64,000 nucleotides of DNA from Hyphococcus luteus (GTDB lineage Bacteria; Pseudomonadota; Alphaproteobacteria; Caulobacterales; Parvularculaceae): the NCBI RefSeq assembly GCF_002943565.1, contig NZ_PJCH01000015.1, positions 248,001 through 312,000 of the forward strand, given 5' to 3'. The translations under genes were made by a program, and so were the position numbers. Below the pieces are notes generated by a model. That model had not been told where the DNA came from, made no database searches, and worked only from the letters and a program-made list of their open reading frames with translations. Every line of letters begins with the position of its first letter. Position 1 is the first letter of the stretch. Shown piece after piece: positions 7,635-16,747 of this stretch.

Positions 7635-8147
7635 ATGTCGGTCCAGATTTCCGTCACCGAATATATCGACGCGCCCGCCGCACGGGTGTTCGACACCGCG
7701 GCGTCCATTGACGCGCGCACGCTCATTCAAAAACACGGGCCCTTGCCCGCTATCCTGGACGTGGACGGCCATGACGCGCCCTGGTCAACGATCGGCGAGG
7801 TGCGCCGCCACAAGCTGTCCGATAAATCATCCGTACGCGAAGAATTGATCGGCTTCACGCCCGAGAAAACCTTCGCCTATCGCCTGACGGAATTCACCGG
7901 CCTCTTCGCGCCGCTCGTCGCCGAGGCGCGCGCCGACTGGCATTTCACGCAAAGGGCCTCCGGGCGCACCCGCATCGACTGGACTTATGTTTTCACGCCG
8001 GCCGGCGCGCTCGCCGAGCCGTTTCTCTGGTTCATTGTCAAACTGTTCTGGCCCGGTTATCTGAAGAGCGCCCTCGCCCGCGTGAAAGAAAAAGCCGAAC
8101 AAGACGAAGCGCCCTCCAGCGCCGCTCGACAAGAAAACGACATTTGA
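7635..8147 (+). CDS. SRPBCC-family (START-like) protein
   Basis: 170 residues of the polyketide cyclase/dehydrase and lipid-transport superfamily, a hydrophobic ligand-binding fold. Visible family features are VTEYIDAPAARVFDTAASID at the start (residues 7-26 region), a central strand set (TFAYRLTEFTGLF, ADWHFTQRASGRTRIDWTYVF) and the long C-terminal helix (FLWFIVKLFWPGYLKSALARVKEKAEQ). Ligand unknown. A 140-base gap separates it from the broken nitroreductase and a 141-base gap from xthA, so it is probably transcribed by itself. Confidence 0.75.
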   Translation: MSVQISVTEYIDAPAARVFDTAASIDARTLIQKHGPLPAILDVDGHDAPWSTIGEVRRHKLSDKSSVREELIGFTPEKTFAYRLTEFTGLFAPLVAEARADWHFTQRASGRTRIDWTYVFTPAGALAEPFLWFIVKLFWPGYLKSALARVKEKAEQDEAPSSAARQENDI

Positions 8148-8288
8148 TAGACAGACGTTCGCTTGATAAAACACGATCCCGCTCAGGCGCTTTATCTTTT
8201 TTAGCAGAGCCGAAACGGTATCGTCACATGGAAACGGACGTCTGATCCTTATGCTTCATGAAGCTGACAACTCAATGGAAAGGCTCTG

Positions 8289-9071
8289 ATGAAAATAGCC
8301 TCATTCAACGTCAATTCCATCAACGCCCGCCTGCCCCGCATTCTCGAATGGTTCGAGAGCGCCAAGCCCGATGTGGCGGTGCTGCAGGAAATCAAATGCG
8401 TCGATGAAAAGTTCCCGGCGCTCGAATTCGAGGACCGCGGCTATAATGTCGAGGTGCACGGCCAGAAAACCTATAACGGCGTCGCCCTCCTCTCGAAGCA
8501 CCCCGTCGAAGACGTCGTGAAAGGCCTGCCCGGCGACAAGGACGACGAGCAGGCGCGCTATATCGAAGCGCTCGTGACGCCGGACGACGCCGAGCCGGTG
8601 CGGGTCGGCGGGCTTTACCTGCCGAACGGCAATCCGGCCCCGGGCCCGAAATACGACTACAAGCTGAAATGGATGAAGCGCCTCAAAAAACACGCGCAAA
8701 AGCTGCTCGAAAACGAGGAAGCCTTCGTCCTCACCGGGGATTACAATGTCATCCCGCAGGAGGAAGACGCCCATGATCCGAAAGCCTGGATCGGCGATGC
8801 GCTGTTCCTGCCCGAGACGCGCGCGGCGTTTCGCGAGATCGTCAATCTCGGCCTCACCGACGCCATCCGTCAGGCCCATCCCCGCGCCGCCTGTTTTACT
8901 TTCTGGGATTATCAGCGCGGCGCCTGGGAGAAAGACAACGGCATCCGCATTGACCACCTCCTCTTAAGCCCGCAGGCCGCCGACCGCTTCAAGGACGCCG
9001 GCATTGACCGCAAGGAGCGCGGCAAGGAAAAGCCGTCCGACCATGTGCCGGCATGGGTGGAACTGAGCTAA
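8289..9071 (+). CDS. xthA: Exodeoxyribonuclease III
   Basis: 260-residue Mg-dependent AP endonuclease and 3'-5' exonuclease of base-excision repair. Diagnostic segments run in order: MKIASFNVNSINARLPRILEW, VAVLQEIKC with the metal-binding Glu, YNGVALLSK, LYLPNGNP, LTGDYNVIPQEEDAHDP with catalytic Asp and Asn, and KPSDHVPAWVEL with the terminal Asp-His pair. GGAAAGGCTCTG is the ribosome site. In many alphaproteobacteria this gene lies just after erpA; here about 4 kb of accessory genes intervene. Confidence 0.95.
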   Translation: MKIASFNVNSINARLPRILEWFESAKPDVAVLQEIKCVDEKFPALEFEDRGYNVEVHGQKTYNGVALLSKHPVEDVVKGLPGDKDDEQARYIEALVTPDDAEPVRVGGLYLPNGNPAPGPKYDYKLKWMKRLKKHAQKLLENEEAFVLTGDYNVIPQEEDAHDPKAWIGDALFLPETRAAFREIVNLGLTDAIRQAHPRAACFTFWDYQRGAWEKDNGIRIDHLLLSPQAADRFKDAGIDRKERGKEKPSDHVPAWVELS

Positions 9072-9074
9072 TCG

Positions 9075-9500
9075 CTAGTCACACTGAGCAAGATCGGATT
9101 CAGTCGGAAATCGTAAAGAATTGAACTGCCTAATGGTAAGCTGACGGTTCCATAATCCCATATGTCCGTACTCACCTTTGGAATGGAGAAATCCTTCCAC
9201 ATGAACAAAAAACCTGTCGCCTACCGACCAACCATTTGCTGGAAGTTTGGATAACTCATCTGTCTCGGTTCTCAACATTTCTTCAGAGTCATTGCTATCA
9301 AGAAAGGATTTGAATTGTGCTGACGCCTCAGATGTCAGGTCGACCCACCAAGCGTCATCTTTGCCGCATTCTCTAAAACTGTGGTTCTCAAATCCCCGGA
9401 TGTAGATACCCTCGTAGGTTTTCCATTCTGCGGCAGCGTTGCCGGGAATCAAAAAGGCCGAAGCAAGCCAAATAAGAAAATTCAAATATGGTTTATTCAT
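9075..9500 (-). CDS. Hypothetical exported protein with GFE...C...WW motif
   Basis: About 141 residues from the ATG at 9500, beginning with a signal peptide (MNKPYLNFLIWLASAFLIPG, cleavage likely after NAAA). The mature start is EWKTYEGIYIRGFENHSFREC followed by DDAWWVDL, a motif layout I have seen in uncharacterised exported proteins in which a Gly-Phe-Glu stretch, one Cys and a Trp pair are conserved. The rest includes GDRFFVHVEGFLHSKGEYGHMG. In-frame upstream ATGs at 9539 and 9512 are less likely. Base composition is poorer in GC than the flanking genes, a sign of recent gain. Function unknown. Confidence 0.65.
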   Translation of the reverse strand: MNKPYLNFLIWLASAFLIPGNAAAEWKTYEGIYIRGFENHSFRECGKDDAWWVDLTSEASAQFKSFLDSNDSEEMLRTETDELSKLPANGWSVGDRFFVHVEGFLHSKGEYGHMGLWNRQLTIRQFNSLRFPTESDLAQCD

Positions 9501-9565
9501 GCCGCTGCTCATTCTAAAGTGCAGGCGTTGCATTATCACCCTATTCAGCGATTTAACAAGCTCTT

Positions 9566-10657
9566 ATGAAATGGTCTCCTCAACAGGATGACGCGCTCGT
9601 CGCCGTCGAACGCTGGCGCAAGGCCGGCGAAAGCCAAGTCTTCCGCCTCTTCGGCTTTGCCGGCGCGGGCAAGACGACGCTGGCCCGCCATATCGCGGAA
9701 AACGCCGGCGGCGAGGTCGCTTTCGCCGCCTTCACCGGCAAGGCCGCACATGTGATGCGCCAGAAGGGATGCGTTGGCGCCACGACCATCCACTCGCTGA
9801 TCTACCGCCCGTCCCGCGCTGACGAGGAGGATGAAGGCGAGCCTTCCTTTACCATCCGCCATGACGCGCCCGCCGCCGACGCCGACCTCATCGTCATCGA
9901 CGAATGCTCAATGGTGGATGAAGACCTCGGCAAGGACCTTCTTTCCTTCAACAAGCCGGTGCTGGTGCTGGGCGATCCGGCGCAGCTCCCGCCCGTCAAG
10001 GGCGGCGGCTTTTTCACCGAGGGCGATCCCGATTTCATGCTGACGGAAATCCACCGCCAGGCGGCGGACAATCCGATCATCCGGCTTTCCATGGCGATCC
10101 GCGAGGGCGAGAGTTTCGACGAACAGTCCGAGGAATGCCGCGTCATCTCCAAACGCGACGTTCAGACCGAAGAAATCATGGAGGCCGACCAGATCCTCGT
10201 CGGCGCCAACCGCACCCGTAAACGCTATAATGACCGCCTGCGCGAGCTGCACGGCCACGCCGCCGACACGCCGGAGGCTGGCGAAAAACTCGTCTGCCTA
10301 CGGAACAATAAGAAGAAGGGCCTCTTGAATGGCGGGCTCTGGACGGTCGAGCGCACCATGAAGCCGAAAGGCGGGCGCGTGCGCTTTGCCGTGCGCCCCG
10401 AGGAAGGCGGCAAGGCGGTCACCGTCACCGTCCCCCGCGGCTTTTTCACTGAAGGGCCGGAAACCGTCCCCTGGCTTCAGCGCAAGGGCGCGGACGAGTT
10501 CGACTATGGCTACGCCCTCACCGTCCACAAGGCGCAGGGCTCGCAATGGGATAATGTGGTGCTGTTTGACGAAAGCTACATGTTCCGCGAGCACGGCGCG
10601 CGCTGGCTCTATACGGGCGTGACAAGGGCGGCCGAAAGGTTAACGCTCGTCCGCTAA
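9566..10657 (+). CDS. RecD/Dda-like superfamily 1B DNA helicase
   Basis: 363-residue 5'-3' helicase, small and single-chain like phage Dda. It has Walker A FGFAGAGKTT (about residue 30), FTGKAAHVM and TIHSLIYRP, Walker B LIVIDECSMVD (about 110), LVLGDPAQLPPV, a Q/R motif LTEIHRQA, and the C-terminal UvrD-like part YALTVHKAQGSQWDNVVLFDE with YTGVTRAAERLTLV. The N-terminal accessory domains of RecD2 are absent. No recB or recC genes are adjacent. Likely a DNA repair or replication-restart helicase. Confidence 0.85.
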   Translation: MKWSPQQDDALVAVERWRKAGESQVFRLFGFAGAGKTTLARHIAENAGGEVAFAAFTGKAAHVMRQKGCVGATTIHSLIYRPSRADEEDEGEPSFTIRHDAPAADADLIVIDECSMVDEDLGKDLLSFNKPVLVLGDPAQLPPVKGGGFFTEGDPDFMLTEIHRQAADNPIIRLSMAIREGESFDEQSEECRVISKRDVQTEEIMEADQILVGANRTRKRYNDRLRELHGHAADTPEAGEKLVCLRNNKKKGLLNGGLWTVERTMKPKGGRVRFAVRPEEGGKAVTVTVPRGFFTEGPETVPWLQRKGADEFDYGYALTVHKAQGSQWDNVVLFDESYMFREHGARWLYTGVTRAAERLTLVR

Positions 10658-10720
10658 GCCCTCCTTGCACGGAAGGCGAACCGGTCTAGACTCTGCCTCA
10701 AACAGGCTAGGGAGAGTCTC

Positions 10721-11080
10721 ATGGATTTCATGCAGTCAGTCAAAACCGTATTAAAGAATTACGCCAAATTCGACGGCCGTTCCGGTCGCGCCGAATTCTG
10801 GTGGTGGGTGCTGGCCTATATTATCGGCGCGATTCTCGTGACCGCTGTCAGCCGCACGCTCGGCATGGGTGATATTCTGACGACTGTCTACGGGCTCGCC
10901 CTGATCGTGCCCAATGTCGCCGTCAGCATCCGGCGTTTTCACGATATCGGCAAACAGGCCCTTTGGGTGATCCTGATGTTCATTCCGCTCGTGAACCTCG
11001 TCGTCGCCCTTATCTTCCTGACCAAACCTTCCGACGGACCCAACCAATATGGCGAAGGCCCGCAACCGCCAGCGGCGTAA
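10721..11080 (+). CDS. DUF805 membrane protein
   Basis: 119 residues. The family signature is clear: KNYAKFDGRSGRAEFWWWVL near the N-terminus, then SIRRFHDIGKQALWVILMFIPLVN and a C-terminal DGPNQYGEGP. Three hydrophobic segments are visible (about 27-47, 53-72, 86-104). DUF805 proteins such as E. coli YhaH have no assigned function. It starts a run of three small rightward membrane-protein genes (DUF805, DUF4282, PH domain), possibly an operon. Confidence 0.85.
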   Translation: MDFMQSVKTVLKNYAKFDGRSGRAEFWWWVLAYIIGAILVTAVSRTLGMGDILTTVYGLALIVPNVAVSIRRFHDIGKQALWVILMFIPLVNLVVALIFLTKPSDGPNQYGEGPQPPAA

Positions 11081-11163
11081 CGCTTCAAAAGACGCGCTTT
11101 CCCGGAAGCCACCTCGTATTGCAATCAGCGCCCATCGACCGGCCCCAAAAGGAGAACAAGACA

Positions 11164-11484
11164 ATGTCCGAAATCGTCAGTCGTTTCTTCACATTCGATA
11201 AGCTCATCGCCACCATTTTGATCAAGGTGCTTTACTGGATCGGCGTTGTGTTCATCGCCATCGGCGTGCTCGTCGGCATTTTCGGCGGATTTGGAAAAGG
11301 GGTTTTGAGCGGGCTCGGCATGATCATCGCCGCGCCGATCGGCGGCGTCATCGCGCTTATTTTTTGGCGCTTCCTGTGTGAAATCTACATCGTCGTCTTC
11401 GGCATGTATGACCGGCTCGGCAAGATTCAGGAAGCGGTCGGCGGCGGCGCGAAAGACGCCGGCCCGACAACCGACGCCCCTTGA
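11164..11484 (+). CDS. DUF4282-type membrane protein
   Basis: 106 residues from ATG 11164, preceded by AAAGGAGAAC, a strong ribosome site; a longer in-frame reading from 10963 overlaps the DUF805 gene and is not favoured. Two membrane segments (about 17-44 and 48-76) are separated by a short glycine-rich turn. The pattern FFTFDKLIATILIKVLYWIG and LIFWRFLCEIYIVVFGMYDRLG fits the DUF4282 family. Function unknown. Confidence 0.75.
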   Translation: MSEIVSRFFTFDKLIATILIKVLYWIGVVFIAIGVLVGIFGGFGKGVLSGLGMIIAAPIGGVIALIFWRFLCEIYIVVFGMYDRLGKIQEAVGGGAKDAGPTTDAP

Positions 11485-11580
11485 TCCGTTCAGCGGCCCT
11501 TTTCAGGGCGTTGCGCACACAGGAAACCAATTGACGGCCGACGTGTTCTCCTCATGACGAGGAGCAAACCAAGGGCCGCC

Positions 11581-12036
11581 ATGTCTTATGTGAAATCCAG
11601 TCTCGGCGCCGACGAAGACATCCTGATGGTCGCGCGTTTTCCCTGGCCTTATCATGTGGTCGCCTGGGGCGCGCTGATACTGCTTGGCGTTGTCGGCGTC
11701 GGCGTTCTCATCTGGGCGCTGATGCTCGTTCACTTCGCGACGACGGAATCGGCGCTGACGACGCGGCGCGTGGTTTACAAAAAGGGCCTCTTCACCCGCG
11801 AAACCATGGAGCTCGGCGTCTCGACCGTCGAACAGATCGAACTTCATCAGGGTTTCTGGGGCCGTATTTTCGGCTTCGGCGTCGTTGAAATCACCGGCAC
11901 GGGCGACAGCGAAATCCGCACCCATCCCATGGCCGATCCCGTCAAGTTCCGCCGGCTCGTCACCGATGCGCGCTCGCAGGACCGTGCGATTGCCGTCGAC
12001 CCTGCCGCGCAGGAGCCCGCACCTGCGCACGCCTGA
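11581..12036 (+). CDS. Bacterial PH-domain membrane protein
   Basis: 151 residues starting MSYVKSSLGADEDILMVARF; a start at 11554 would add nine residues. One membrane hairpin (about 25-52) is followed by ESALTTRRVVYKKGLFTRETMEL, VSTVEQIELHQGFWGRIFGFG and VEITGTGDSEIRTHPMADPVKFR, which is the YdbS/YdbT-like bacterial PH domain. Such proteins are usually membrane-bound and of unknown role. It converges with the DUF3137 gene 13 bases away. Confidence 0.8.
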   Translation: MSYVKSSLGADEDILMVARFPWPYHVVAWGALILLGVVGVGVLIWALMLVHFATTESALTTRRVVYKKGLFTRETMELGVSTVEQIELHQGFWGRIFGFGVVEITGTGDSEIRTHPMADPVKFRRLVTDARSQDRAIAVDPAAQEPAPAHA

Positions 12037-12049
12037 ACGCCGGCGACGC

Positions 12050-13030
12050 CTATTGACCGCGCACGGCCGCAACCGAGAACGCGCCGTCCAGACGCCCGTC
12101 CACCTGCTTGATCAGCACGTCGATGAGATCGAAAATCAGATCGAACTCGTGGAGGATTTTTTCCACCCGCTCAGGGCCTTCGAGCGGCGCGAACATCGAG
12201 CCCATATTCAGCTTGTCGCCGGTCTCAAGCGCAATATAAAGCCGCCCGCTTGCAAACGCCGCGCGCAGTTTCGCGCCGTCGAACAAACGGTCGAGCTCCT
12301 CGAACCTTTCCAGAACGATGGGATCGAGGAGGTTGCGCGCCTCCACCTGATCGGTGGACCAGGCTTCGAAGATTTTTTCGAATTTCGGCGAGGCGATGCC
12401 TACCTGGCGGAAATCGGCGCCGGGTTTGCCGAAACGGTTGAACAGCCCCGCATCGCGGCGCACCACCGTCTCGCCGAGAAAATCCTTATGATAATCGATG
12501 ACCAGAAGCTGGCCGTGGAAGACCGTGCGCGTCGATGAGTTCTTGCCGCTGGATTTGTATTTCAGATGCGCTTCGCAAAAGACGAAATCGGCGCCGTCGC
12601 GGGTCCCGCGCACTTCGTCTTCCCAGCTTTCGCGGTTGAAGCTCGGCATCAGTTTCAAACGGTCGTAGTCGGAGAAATATTCCGGCCGGCCGATATCGCG
12701 GCGATAAGCAAAACCGAGCTTGCGGCAAACCCGTTCCAGCAGCCCCCGGGTGATGTTGCTGCGGGTGCGGTTGATCCGCCACATAGCGACGGCGAGCGTC
12801 AGCATGGCGATAATGATCCCGGCTTGCATATTGCCCCCGCCAAAGGGGCCGAAGCGAAACGCGGCGAGCGCGGCCACCGCCCCGCCGATCCCCATAAGGG
12901 CGGCATGCAGGATGGCTTTCTGGCGGGCGTCTTCCTTCTGGCGCAGATAGGGCGCAATCTCGGCCTCATAGAAGGCGGGAAACCCGTGAAACTCTTCCCG
13001 GTCCGATGGCGGCCTCATCGTCATGTTCAT
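12050..13030 (-). CDS. DUF3137 membrane protein
   Basis: 326 residues. After a cytoplasmic N-terminus (FPAFYEAEIAPYLRQKEDARQK) there are two membrane segments (about 44-62 and 68-86), then a large soluble domain with ERVCRKLGFAYR, DRLKLMPSFNRESWEDEV, VFCEAHLKYKSS, VFHGQLLVIDYHKDF, and FEKIFEAWSTDQVEARNLLDP near the middle and ASGRLYIALETGDKLNMGSMF near the end. These are DUF3137 features; some members are described as Galanin-like, which says nothing on function. It faces the DUF805/DUF4282/PH genes. Confidence 0.8.
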   Translation of the reverse strand: MNMTMRPPSDREEFHGFPAFYEAEIAPYLRQKEDARQKAILHAALMGIGGAVAALAAFRFGPFGGGNMQAGIIIAMLTLAVAMWRINRTRSNITRGLLERVCRKLGFAYRRDIGRPEYFSDYDRLKLMPSFNRESWEDEVRGTRDGADFVFCEAHLKYKSSGKNSSTRTVFHGQLLVIDYHKDFLGETVVRRDAGLFNRFGKPGADFRQVGIASPKFEKIFEAWSTDQVEARNLLDPIVLERFEELDRLFDGAKLRAAFASGRLYIALETGDKLNMGSMFAPLEGPERVEKILHEFDLIFDLIDVLIKQVDGRLDGAFSVAAVRGQ

Positions 13031-13237
13031 CCCCGCACGGCGCTTTATCCCAGGACTGGAGGCCCCAGCATGATAGCAAACTGTTAACTGTTCTTTTCAG
13101 CTTAACAATTTTCCCAGCGCGCGCGCGTCTTTAGAGCCTCTTTCATCTATTCCCGAGGCTGACGGCGCGTTCCCTAAACGGCGAATTAACCATCATTTTC
13201 CATTCTCACGCCAACCTAGTCTGGAGCCTTCCGCCGG

Positions 13238-16200
13238 ATGCAAAAAATAAATCAAAAATTCGCCGGCGCAAAGCAGGCTTTCGCGCCCGATGCGGTGATC
13301 GACCGGCAATTGCGGGAATTGAAGCTGCAGATTCCGCGCGTTCTGGTCGGGATCGCCCTTTGCTCCGCCCTGATCGGATACCGGTTCATTGAAAATGCAG
13401 GGCCCGTCATTTTGACCAGCCTCGGCATTTTCATCGGCTACCTCGCCGTACGCATCCCCGAATGGCTGAGACTGAATATCGACGCTCTCAGCCCGGAAGA
13501 AAAACGCCGCCGCGTCACGGCGTCGCCGCTGATCGCTGCGGGGCTCGGGATCGCCTGTGCGGCGATGGCGATCTTCCTGGCGCAATACGCCGATAAGGAA
13601 GGGTACATTCTTCTCGGTTTGTGGTGTCTTTATTGCGGCGTCGCGGCATCCCTGGGGCTCTCCGCCGTCCCGCGCGCTTCAAGCCTTCCGCTTTTCTTGT
13701 GCATCGTACCTTTTACGCCGCTGATGATCGCCACGGGCGACAGCGATCTCATCATTATCGCCTGCATCATGCTGATCGGCGCCGTGATTGCGCATTATCA
13801 CAATCGGCGCACCGGCGAGGCCCTCGCAGAACTGTCTCTAAAAAAGCAAACAGTCGAAGAGAGCGCCAATCGCGAAAGCGGACGTTTCCGTCATTTTATG
13901 GAGGCCGCCTCGGACTGGGCCTGGGAAACCGATGCGGACGGTTATCTGACCTATCTTTCCCCGAATTTTACAAAATTGACCGGCCGCTCAGCCAAGCCCC
14001 GCTCGGACCATAAGGCGTTTGAGATTTCTCGTCTTGACGAAGGCCGGTCAAAAGAAGCCGAGACAGAACTGTTTCGTCTGTTCGATGCACGCAAACCGAT
14101 TGACGGCGTGCGCCACAATCTTGTCCGCATGAACGGCACAATTATGACGGTCACCGAACACGGCATGCCGGTGTTTGATGAAGACGGCCGTTTCAAAGGG
14201 TATGTAGGCTGGACGAAAGATATATCCGAACAGGCCGAAGCGGAAAAGAAACTGCGCGAGAGCGAAGCGCGCTATCGCGATTTCGCCGAAAGCGCCGGCG
14301 ACTGGATCTGGGAGGTCGACGCCGAGCTGCGCTACACCTACATTTCCGACCGGGCCGCAGAAGTCACTGGCGCCGACCATAGCGGGTTCATCGGCGCAAA
14401 GATGTCGTTTTCCGGCAATCGGGTCAGCGAGGAAGCCTGGGCTGAATTGCAGGAAGCCATCGCCCGCCGCGAACCGATCCAGGAATTCGTCTCCTGCGTG
14501 ACCTTCGATAACGGCAAGTCGGTTTGGATCGAACGCAGCGCGAAACCCATATTCGGACCGGATGGCGAATTCCAAGGCTATCGCGGCGTCGCCCATGACG
14601 TCACCGACCAGATCTCCGCGAGGATGGCGGAGGCCGACGCCTTGCGCAAACTCGAAGAGACCAACGCCAATCTCGAAGAAACAATTCGCCAGCGCACCGA
14701 AGACATTGCGCAAAAATCCCAGCTCATGGCCGAGGTGATGGAATCCATGGCCCAGGGCCTCGTTGTAATCGACGACAGCTTCACGATCATCGAAATCAAT
14801 GAAAAGGCCTGGCAGATGTCAGGCCTTTCCAAGGAGGCCTGGGCGGTCGGCAATGATATCCGCCCGCTCCTGGAAATCGGCGTCCGGCACGGCATGTATG
14901 AATTCGAAAGCGCGGAAGATTATTTCGAAAAATGCGAGGCCGCCCTCGCCACCAGAGAAGAATTCCGCGCCATCCGTCGCCAGAAGGACGGCGTCATCAT
15001 CGAAGAGAGCGCGCGGCGGCGCCCGCATGGCGGGCTCGTGATCACCTATCGCGACATCACCATAGCGCAGATGCGTGAAGATGAGCTCCGCGCCCTTTCT
15101 GAACAGCTTCGCATTTCAAAAGAAGAAGCGGAATCGGCGAACCGGGCGAAATCGGAATTTCTCGCCAATATGAGCCATGAGATCAGGACGCCAATGAACG
15201 GCGTCATCGGCATGGCCTCCCTTCTTCTCGGCACAAAGCTCGATGACAAACAAGCCGATATGGCGCGCGTCATCGTCAGTTCCGGCGACGCGCTTCTCAA
15301 GATCATCAACGACATTCTCGATTTCTCGCGGCTTGAAGCCGGAAAAATGAAGCTCGTGAAAGAATCCTTCAGCCTGCGCGAATGCGTCGAGGACGTGGCG
15401 GCGCTCCTGTCGATCCCGGTGGAGGAAAAGAATCTCGAGCTTCTGGTTCGCTATGATCCGGGTCTCGACGAAACGTTTATCGGCGATCCCGGCCGTTTGC
15501 GCCAGGTCATTACAAATCTGCTGGGCAACGCTGTGAAATTCACCGAAGAAGGACATATCCTTGTTGAGGTCGGCGGCGTCAAACGCGGCGAAATCGCTGA
15601 TATAACCATCTCGGTTTCGGATACCGGCTGCGGCATTCCCGATCACAAACTGCAGGCGATCTTCGAGGAGTTCGAACAGGTGGACGGCTCCTCGGCGCGC
15701 AAACATAACGGCGCCGGTCTCGGGCTCTCGATCAGTAAAAAGATGATCCAGGCGATGAACGGCGACATCAGTGTGGAAAGCGAGAACGGCAAGGGCGCCA
15801 CGTTCCGCATCCGCCTGCCGCTCGCCATTGACGACGCCGCCTCGGGCGAAAAGCCGGCGCCGAGCGCCTCTTTCGAGGGCAAGCGCGCCATCATCGTCGA
15901 CGACAATGAGGTCAACCGCACGATCCTGAAAGAACAGCTCGCCTCCTGGAATCTCGACGCCGATCTCGCAGAGAATGCGGACGAGGCCCTCGCCGCCATG
16001 CGCAAAGCGGCGAAAGACGGCGCGCCTTACGCCATCGGCGTTCTCGATTTCCAGATGCCCGGCGCCGACGGCGTCGAACTGGCGAAACTGATCAAGGCGG
16101 ATCCCGAGCTTGCGGCAGCGCCGCTGGTTCTCCTGACCTCGGCCGGGCGAAAGGGCGATCCGTCAGGTCTTTCAGGCGATCTCTTCTCCGCCTATCTCGT

Positions 16201-16747
16201 CAAACCCGCACGCGCCTCCATGCTGCTCGATTCGATTCTGACGGCTTTCAACGACAGCGCCGTCTCTGCGTTGCGCTCGGCCGACACGCAGCTCGCCGAG
16301 GACAAGGACGGCCAACAGCCCCACCAGTTTAAAGTGAACGGCGCGCCGCTGCGTGTCCTTGTCGCCGAAGACAACATCGTCAACCAGATGGTGATCAAGG
16401 CGATGCTGGAGAAAATGGGCTGCGAGGTGTCGATCGCTTCGAATGGCCGGCTCGCCGTTGAAAGTTATGAGGCCGACAGGCCCGATGTCGTCCTCATGGA
16501 CATGTCCATGCCGGAAATGGACGGCGCCGAGGCCACGGGCCATATCCGCAAGATTCAGGAAAAACAAAACTGCCATGCGCCCGTCATCGGCGTCACCGCC
16601 CATGCGCTGCGCGAGGACCGCCAGCGGTGTCTAGACGCCGGCATGGACGACTACCTGCCCAAACCTGTGAAACAGGATGCGCTTGAAGAGATTTTAAAGC
16701 GTTGGACAGGCGATGAGGCGCGCAAACGCCGCAGCAACAGCGCCTAA
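13238..16747 (+). CDS. Membrane hybrid sensor histidine kinase with three PAS and two receiver domains
   Basis: 1169 residues. About six membrane segments occupy residues 33-187. Two PAS/PAC modules follow (about 215-337 and 342-462; [20 protein letters not shown] and [20 protein letters not shown] are near repeats), then a coiled coil (462-500) and a third PAS (500-610, [19 protein letters not shown]). The kinase core has His647 in [17 protein letters not shown] and an ATPase domain (about 747-865) with [19 protein letters not shown] and [10 protein letters not shown]. Receiver 1 has Asp937 ([12 protein letters not shown]) and receiver 2 Asp1088 ([13 protein letters not shown]). No partner regulator is adjacent. 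Its stop overlaps that of the convergent ABC exporter. Confidence 0.92.
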   Translation: MQKINQKFAGAKQAFAPDAVIDRQLRELKLQIPRVLVGIALCSALIGYRFIENAGPVILTSLGIFIGYLAVRIPEWLRLNIDALSPEEKRRRVTASPLIAAGLGIACAAMAIFLAQYADKEGYILLGLWCLYCGVAASLGLSAVPRASSLPLFLCIVPFTPLMIATGDSDLIIIACIMLIGAVIAHYHNRRTGEALAELSLKKQTVEESANRESGRFRHFMEAASDWAWETDADGYLTYLSPNFTKLTGRSAKPRSDHKAFEISRLDEGRSKEAETELFRLFDARKPIDGVRHNLVRMNGTIMTVTEHGMPVFDEDGRFKGYVGWTKDISEQAEAEKKLRESEARYRDFAESAGDWIWEVDAELRYTYISDRAAEVTGADHSGFIGAKMSFSGNRVSEEAWAELQEAIARREPIQEFVSCVTFDNGKSVWIERSAKPIFGPDGEFQGYRGVAHDVTDQISARMAEADALRKLEETNANLEETIRQRTEDIAQKSQLMAEVMESMAQGLVVIDDSFTIIEINEKAWQMSGLSKEAWAVGNDIRPLLEIGVRHGMYEFESAEDYFEKCEAALATREEFRAIRRQKDGVIIEESARRRPHGGLVITYRDITIAQMREDELRALSEQLRISKEEAESANRAKSEFLANMSHEIRTPMNGVIGMASLLLGTKLDDKQADMARVIVSSGDALLKIINDILDFSRLEAGKMKLVKESFSLRECVEDVAALLSIPVEEKNLELLVRYDPGLDETFIGDPGRLRQVITNLLGNAVKFTEEGHILVEVGGVKRGEIADITISVSDTGCGIPDHKLQAIFEEFEQVDGSSARKHNGAGLGLSISKKMIQAMNGDISVESENGKGATFRIRLPLAIDDAASGEKPAPSASFEGKRAIIVDDNEVNRTILKEQLASWNLDADLAENADEALAAMRKAAKDGAPYAIGVLDFQMPGADGVELAKLIKADPELAAAPLVLLTSAGRKGDPSGLSGDLFSAYLVKPARASMLLDSILTAFNDSAVSALRSADTQLAEDKDGQQPHQFKVNGAPLRVLVAEDNIVNQMVIKAMLEKMGCEVSIASNGRLAVESYEADRPDVVLMDMSMPEMDGAEATGHIRKIQEKQNCHAPVIGVTAHALREDRQRCLDAGMDDYLPKPVKQDALEEILKRWTGDEARKRRSNSA

